Assembly: GCA_043801445.1 (NCBI GenBank)
Contig: JAZDMB010000030.1
Coordinates: 62,001 to 126,000, forward strand
Reading direction: 5' to 3'
Length of the DNA: 64,000 nucleotides
From: JAZDFP01 sp043801445
Lineage (GTDB): Bacteria > Planctomycetota > MHYJ01 > JACQXL01
Every line of letters begins with the position of its first letter. The first letter of the stretch is position 1. Of this stretch, positions 59,976 through 64,000 are shown one piece after another. Under the pieces are notes generated by a model, which worked only from the letters and a program-made list of their open reading frames with translations, was not told where the DNA came from and ran no database searches. The position numbers and the translations under genes are program-made.

Positions 59976-60770
59976 ATGGCGAATATATTAATCGTTGACA
60001 CACTGCAAGAAACCGGCTCATTGATGAAGAGCCTGCTCAGCAATTATTACGGCGTATCACTGTCAGAAAATACCTCTGACGCCATAAAGAAAATAGAAAC
60101 GGCTTTATTTGATGTCGTTATAATGGAATTGGAAAAGCTTAATCCCGATGCCGAGAAGTTTATAAAGGAAACAAAAGAAATGCTGCCTCAGTTGCCGATT
60201 ATCATTATGAGCGACCACGAAGTGACCGCGGTCAGGGATGCTTCTAAAGGGAAAGCCCTCAGCGAACATCAGGACAACCTGCAATCTTTAGACTGTCTCA
60301 AAGTAATGAGACGGCCTTTCCGGTGCACTGCATTAATGGAATCTATCGCCGATGGTCTTCTCAAATACAATATCGGTTCTGAGGTAAACGCTCATCATCG
60401 TTCCATGGCATACAATGTAGAAATATCCCAGAATAATAATAAGACATTGATACCGTTAAAGTGTTCTATAATTGATTTAAGTTTAAAGGGAATGATGATA
60501 GAACCATTAACTGTTTTCGCAGGCCGTTCCCAGGAGACCGAAAAGAACCAGTTCCAGAGTTTCTTTAAGACCCTGTGCCCTGAAGGGCGTATTTATTCGA
60601 AGCCGCTACATACCAATATTCTTATAAAAGAACAAGAATCAATCGGTCTTGACGCAAGCATTGCCTTCGTGGAAAACAGTCCCGGCGATATTTTTAATAG
60701 GGCAGGCTTGAGTTTTAACGATTCCAATCAGCAGAACAATCGCCTGATGGAATTATTGAAACAAGCATAA
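59976..60770 (+). CDS. pseudo-receiver protein with PilZ-like C-terminus
   Basis: 264 residues. Residues 1-125 have the response-regulator receiver fold (ANILIVDTLQETGSLMKSLL ... KVMRRPFRCTALMESI). The usual phosphorylated Asp is Glu here (FDVVIMELEKLNPD), and the conserved Lys region reads RRPF, so phosphorylation is unlikely; Glu may mimic the phosphorylated state. Residues about 140-262 start HRSMAYNVEISQNNNKTLIP and contain CSIIDLSLKGMMIE, like the D-x-S-x-x-G motif of PilZ c-di-GMP receptors, but the upstream RxxxR is incomplete. AAGGAG is 8 bases before ATG. No kinase is nearby. Confidence 0.7.
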   Translation: MANILIVDTLQETGSLMKSLLSNYYGVSLSENTSDAIKKIETALFDVVIMELEKLNPDAEKFIKETKEMLPQLPIIIMSDHEVTAVRDASKGKALSEHQDNLQSLDCLKVMRRPFRCTALMESIADGLLKYNIGSEVNAHHRSMAYNVEISQNNNKTLIPLKCSIIDLSLKGMMIEPLTVFAGRSQETEKNQFQSFFKTLCPEGRIYSKPLHTNILIKEQESIGLDASIAFVENSPGDIFNRAGLSFNDSNQQNNRLMELLKQA

Positions 60771-60792
60771 TTTCAGAAAACTTCGTAACTTC

Positions 60793-60869
60793 TGCCACGA
60801 AAGCACAAAGACACCAAGAAGAAATTAACGAGTTGTTTTCTTTGTGCCTTAGTGTCTTTGTGGCTAAAT
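60793..60869. repeat. dispersed inverted-repeat element
   Basis: Starts GCCACGAAAGCACAAAGACA and ends CTTAGTGTCTTTGTGGCTAA. The ends are inverted copies of each other. The right end lies 14 bases before the start of the next gene. Confidence 0.65.
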
Positions 60870-60882
60870 TTTATGACTTTCT

Positions 60883-62346
60883 ATGCTATTAAAGAAATTT
60901 GTATTAGGCATTGCGATTGCTTTTATCCCCTTTTTAGTCACGACAGTTTTGTCTACTGAGCCACCTAAACCAGAAACAACCCCTACTACGGGACAAGCGG
61001 CAGTTGAAGTTCCGCCAGGGACAATAGAATCCGCTCTGACCTTTTCAGACGACTGGACATTTCTTTCATCAATAACAACCCCTTTACCGGGCATCGGCAG
61101 GGTGGATACTGGCTTTATATCTTTACCAAATGATAAAAATCCTCAGGGTTACCGTTGTTCCGCGCAACAAAAGACCGTCCAATTAGATGTAGATGGAAAC
61201 GGCTCTTATGATACCGAAATAGAAAAAAAAGATAATTTTGTAACCTATAAAATAAAATACCCGAATGGCGTTCAATTAAATTACCGCATGCGTGTATTTA
61301 TCAAAGGAGCATCAAAAAGTATCTATACTGATGGTTCTACCAGCCAGCCGGTTTGGGCATATCAGCGGGCTTGTTTTCTTACGGCTAAAACACCGTTAGA
61401 CACATTGGTCATTATTGATGACAACAACAATGGTTATTTTGGTGATTATGGACAGGATGCCATTATTATCGGCGCAGCAAATAAACAGTCAATCCCTCTT
61501 TCTTCTATTATTCCTATAAAGGGAAAATTTTACACAATTAAAGTAGAGGTGATTAATGAAATACCTGAAGAGAGTAAAAAGAACCCCAAGTTCAGCGGCA
61601 TGAAATTAGTGCTTACTCCTTATACCGGCGATATGGGTAAAATAGACGTCACTAAGAATCTAAAACCTCCGAAAGAGAAGATATCTAATATTATTATCAA
61701 ACGTGATACCGATATTTTCCTGCAATTGGCGGAGAGGGGCGAGACAACTGTCCCGACCGGAGAATATTATCTGGTATCCGCTGTTTCCGGCAGCCGAATC
61801 CGGGTGCGGCTTGGCGAAAAATCTTTTACCGCAGTTGAAAAAGGTAAAACCAGCGCTCCCAAATGGGGCGGACCTTTTAAGTTAGAAGTTAAACCATATT
61901 GCGAAAAGGGCGGAGCAATTATTTTCGTGCAACCTTTCACTCAGACTACAGGACCGGCATATGCGCCGAAATCCAAGGATTGCCCATTTATTAAAATGAA
62001 TTTCCCTGCGCTTATCGGTTCATTAGGCGAAGAATATTACATACCTGATGAGTTTCAGGATGAAGTCGGTAATACTTTCCCTGAAAAAGTCAGTTCCTTT
62101 AATGTGGAAATAAAGACCAAAAATACGGCATCCGAACAAAGAACATTCAACAAAGGCGTAAGTCCTTACACTGACAGATGGATACCGATTGACCTCTCCG
62201 GCCCGCTCTATCAAAAGACGCCTTTCTGGGAATCATACCGCTGTCCCATAGAAAGATACCTTGGACCGGTAATAGTCAAAGTATGGGTTTCAGGACCAGC
62301 CTTCGGCGACCTGATTTCCGAGCAGGAAGTCCAGGTTACCGAGTAA
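60883..62346 (+). CDS. hypothetical secreted protein, 487 aa
   Basis: Not recognised. A signal peptide (FVLGIAIAFIPFLVTTVLST) is followed by a Pro/Thr linker (EPPKPETTPTTGQAA) and a long beta-rich body. VQLDVDGNGSYDTEIEKKDN and IIDDNNNGYFGDYGQDAIII resemble calcium-binding DxDxNG loops of extracellular domains. Cys residues are few (RCSAQQ, RACFLT, KPYCEKG, KDCPF, RCPIER) and may pair after export. The DUF-like layout suggests several immunoglobulin-type domains. Its start lies just behind a dispersed repeat and has no clear ribosome site. Confidence 0.65.
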   Translation: MLLKKFVLGIAIAFIPFLVTTVLSTEPPKPETTPTTGQAAVEVPPGTIESALTFSDDWTFLSSITTPLPGIGRVDTGFISLPNDKNPQGYRCSAQQKTVQLDVDGNGSYDTEIEKKDNFVTYKIKYPNGVQLNYRMRVFIKGASKSIYTDGSTSQPVWAYQRACFLTAKTPLDTLVIIDDNNNGYFGDYGQDAIIIGAANKQSIPLSSIIPIKGKFYTIKVEVINEIPEESKKNPKFSGMKLVLTPYTGDMGKIDVTKNLKPPKEKISNIIIKRDTDIFLQLAERGETTVPTGEYYLVSAVSGSRIRVRLGEKSFTAVEKGKTSAPKWGGPFKLEVKPYCEKGGAIIFVQPFTQTTGPAYAPKSKDCPFIKMNFPALIGSLGEEYYIPDEFQDEVGNTFPEKVSSFNVEIKTKNTASEQRTFNKGVSPYTDRWIPIDLSGPLYQKTPFWESYRCPIERYLGPVIVKVWVSGPAFGDLISEQEVQVTE

Positions 62347-62347
62347 A

Positions 62348-62457
62348 GAAACCACAAAGAGCGTGAGTATTTTATAAGGAGTCCATGAATTCAGGAAAAT
62401 TAATCTTAGTTTCCTGGGTTCCTTATAGAAATTATCTGTGAAATCTGCTTGCCTCGT
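62348..62457. repeat. dispersed TATAAGGAGTCC...CCTTATA hairpin repeat
   Basis: ACCACAAAGAGCGTGAG, then TATAAGGAGTCCATGAATTC ... TTTCCTGGGTTCCTTATAG. The two latter pieces pair (TATAAGGA/TCCTTATA, CAGGAAA/TTTCCTG). The same inner structure occurs upstream of secA (7366-7425). Confidence 0.6.
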
Positions 62458-62522
62458 TAGAAAATGCAATTTCACCACAACGAAATTCATTGATTTTATG
62501 GAATAAGAGGGCATAATCTGAA

Positions 62523-63707
62523 ATGATGAAAAGAGAAATCACGAACGCCCCGAAGTTATCGGGACGGAGTTTATCCCGCTGTTGGCGGGGTTGCGACTTC
62601 GCAAAACAATGGTTTCTTATTCTCCTGACCTGTCTTTTACTGGTTGCCTCTGTTGCCTACGCCGATAAAGAACAACCATCTGATTTAACGCCTTCTATCA
62701 ACACACCTATAACACCTACCGCTGTTTCCGGCATTCCCCTTAAGGTTCATTACATAGATGTTGGGCAGGCGGATTGTATTCTTATCCAGATTCCAAATGG
62801 CAAAAATGTTCTCATTGACGCAGGTAATAGCTGTGACGCGGATAAAATAGTTTCTTATCTTCAACATCAAAAAGTTAAGAAATTAGATAACGTAATAGCC
62901 ACACATCCGCACGCAGACCATATGGGCGCAATGGATACAATAATCAACAAATTTGATGTTGGTAAATTTATAATGCCTAATGCAACCTCTATTTCCAATA
63001 CATTTAGTAAGGTAGTTACCACAAATATTGCATATATTGAAAAGCATCTTGAGATTACCTACGCCCATCCGGGGTTACTAATAGACCTCAGTCCCAATAT
63101 AACCGCACAAGTTATAGCGCCAATCTCTCCTACTTATCAAGGCAAGGACAAAGAAAATAATTATAGCATTGTTATTCATTTGGAATTCGGCAAAACTTCC
63201 TTTTTATTTATGGGTGACGCGCTAGAAGAATCAGAAAATGAAATACTCAAATCCGGATTTGATATTAAGTCTGATGTATTGAAAGTCGGCCATCACGGAA
63301 GCAAGACATCTACCGGCACAAGTTTTTTACGGAAAGTTCACCCATCGTATGCTGTTATTCCTGTCGGTAAAAACAATATATATGGACATCCTAAACAGAT
63401 CACTTTAAAGAGACTTGAAGATGATAGGGTGCAAGTATTTAGAACAGACGAAAGCGGGACAATACTAATAGAATCCGATGGCAAGGATTTAAAAGTTACT
63501 ACTGAACGTAAACCAGAAAGCATACAAACAGGTTCTAAAAAAGCTGACGAAAACCCGGAAGAAGTTAAGATTTATGTTACAAGGACAGGGACAAAATACC
63601 ACCGTGCCGACTGTGAATATTTAGCCAAGTCAATGATACCAATTTCGCTTAAGGAAGCCAAAAAGAGAGAGTATGAACCTTGTAAGGTATGCAACCCTCC
63701 TAAGTAG
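62523..63707 (+). CDS. exported ComEC-like metallo-beta-lactamase protein
   Basis: 394 residues. The signal segment WFLILLTCLLLVASVAYA begins only at about residue 29. The preceding TNAPKLSGRSLSRCWRGC is encoded by a palindromic element (62546-62602). The mature part has the metallo-beta-lactamase fold of the soluble ComEC/Rec2 C-terminal type: VHYIDVGQADCILIQIPNGK, ATHPHADHMGAMDTI (HxHxDH), FLFMGDALEESENE and VGHHGSKTSTGT. A final domain IYVTRTGTKYHRADCEYLAK...EPCKVCNPP has the Cys/His layout of small Ada-like zinc binders often fused to secreted nucleases. This suggests extracellular or periplasmic nucleic-acid cleavage. Confidence 0.85.
   Translation: MMKREITNAPKLSGRSLSRCWRGCDFAKQWFLILLTCLLLVASVAYADKEQPSDLTPSINTPITPTAVSGIPLKVHYIDVGQADCILIQIPNGKNVLIDAGNSCDADKIVSYLQHQKVKKLDNVIATHPHADHMGAMDTIINKFDVGKFIMPNATSISNTFSKVVTTNIAYIEKHLEITYAHPGLLIDLSPNITAQVIAPISPTYQGKDKENNYSIVIHLEFGKTSFLFMGDALEESENEILKSGFDIKSDVLKVGHHGSKTSTGTSFLRKVHPSYAVIPVGKNNIYGHPKQITLKRLEDDRVQVFRTDESGTILIESDGKDLKVTTERKPESIQTGSKKADENPEEVKIYVTRTGTKYHRADCEYLAKSMIPISLKEAKKREYEPCKVCNPPK
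62546..62602. repeat. palindromic element at the N-terminus of the MBL protein
   Basis: CGCCCCGAAGTTATCGGGAC, GGAG, TTTATCCCGCTGTTGGCGGG and GTTGCGACTTCGC. Several CCCG/CGGG pairings are possible. It lies between the start codon and the signal-peptide core. Confidence 0.6.
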
Positions 63708-63717
63708 GCAACGACTT

Positions 63718-64000
63718 GCGGGAGTCCCGACCGAACGTCGGGGGATGCCTGCCTGCGCTAAAGCTTCGGCGGGTAATCCATACCTAATTATCCATCCGTA
63801 AAATCTGTTTTATCAGTTTAATCCACTTACAGATTCTTCGTATTTCTTACACACTAATATTAAATCCGTGTTCATCTGAGTTCATCTGTGTCCCATATTT
63901 CTTTGCGGTGAATCTTCTCTTAACCTACCTACTACCTACTTCATACTGCATACTACATACTATTAATTCGTGTCAATCTTGTGAAATCTGTGGTTACGTT
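63718..64000. repeat. terminal non-coding region with palindromes and dispersed repeats
   Basis: GCGGGAGTCCCGACCGAACG then TCGGGGG (63718-63743), and GCTAAAGCTTCGGCGGGT. Further on are AATCCGTGTTCATCTGAGTT, a CCTACTACCTACTTCATACT run and TCTTGTGAAATCTGTGGTTA at the window end. All are members of families seen earlier; no gene is visible. Confidence 0.6.

Overview
The window is a bacterial chromosome segment of roughly 40 % G+C by eye, from an organism with an outer membrane: there is a TolC-type outer membrane lipoprotein with an RND pump, many lipoproteins and an AsmA-type protein. It makes isoprenoids by the MEP route (ispF, ispH) and has a flavin-based electron transfer pair (etfBA). Gene content fits an uncultured, probably anaerobic lineage (a Planctomycetota/Omnitrophota-like candidate group is a guess); no rRNA or other phylogenetic marker here fixes the taxonomy. 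No tRNA or rRNA gene was found.

Layout. 1-785: non-coding, two arrays with a strict 22-bp period. 785-2469: a complete IS1182-type insertion sequence. 2519-7268 (minus): a small unknown gene, mutS, a four-helix-bundle (S23) cassette and a TPR/SPOR lipoprotein. 7492-10146: secA. 10251-16000 (minus): membrane-bound spermidine-synthase-like protein, a DUF559 cassette flanked by palindromes, nnrE, a membrane protein, and a PreA-type dihydroorotate/dihydropyrimidine dehydrogenase. 16068-24904: a secreted protein, coaE, rho, pyrR-pyrB-pyrC, a Coa1-like membrane protein, trmO. 25094-26506: a PurF-like protein whose usual Cys nucleophile is Ser. 26717-35708: accessory region of lipoproteins and repeat proteins (an interrupted lipoprotein gene, a membrane pair, YHS lipoprotein, beta-propeller, two TPR paralogues with different C-terminal domains, an unknown 259-residue protein behind another 22-bp-period array). 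35893-44356: ispF, a marR-tolC-adaptor-RND operon, cysS. 44351-49720 (minus): ispH, an AsmA-like protein, a possible micro-ORF, ruvC, a DnaQ-WYL fusion. 49933-58064: etfB, etfA, dnaG, rpoD, zinc-ribbon coiled coil, HD-domain protein, Nudix protein. 58212-63707: gpmI (minus), a pseudo-receiver/PilZ-like protein, a secreted protein and a secreted ComEC-like metallo-beta-lactamase.

The most unusual property is repeat biology. Several families of short GC-rich palindromes occur between genes and also in frame inside essential genes. mutS carries four insertions that account for its extra ~95 residues, secA carries two, and preA, gpmI and others carry one each. In preA and gpmI the same element is read in the same frame and yields a recognisably shared peptide. 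This resembles the Rickettsia palindromic elements. A second class of dispersed repeats (ends like ATCTGTGTAATCTGTGGCT) sits directly in front of many start codons. A third class is the degenerate 22-bp-period arrays.

Expression signals are readable: many genes have TTGACA-type -35 boxes with good -10 boxes 16-18 bp away. In front of secA, ispF and cysS these promoters are so close to the start codon that the transcripts would be nearly leaderless.
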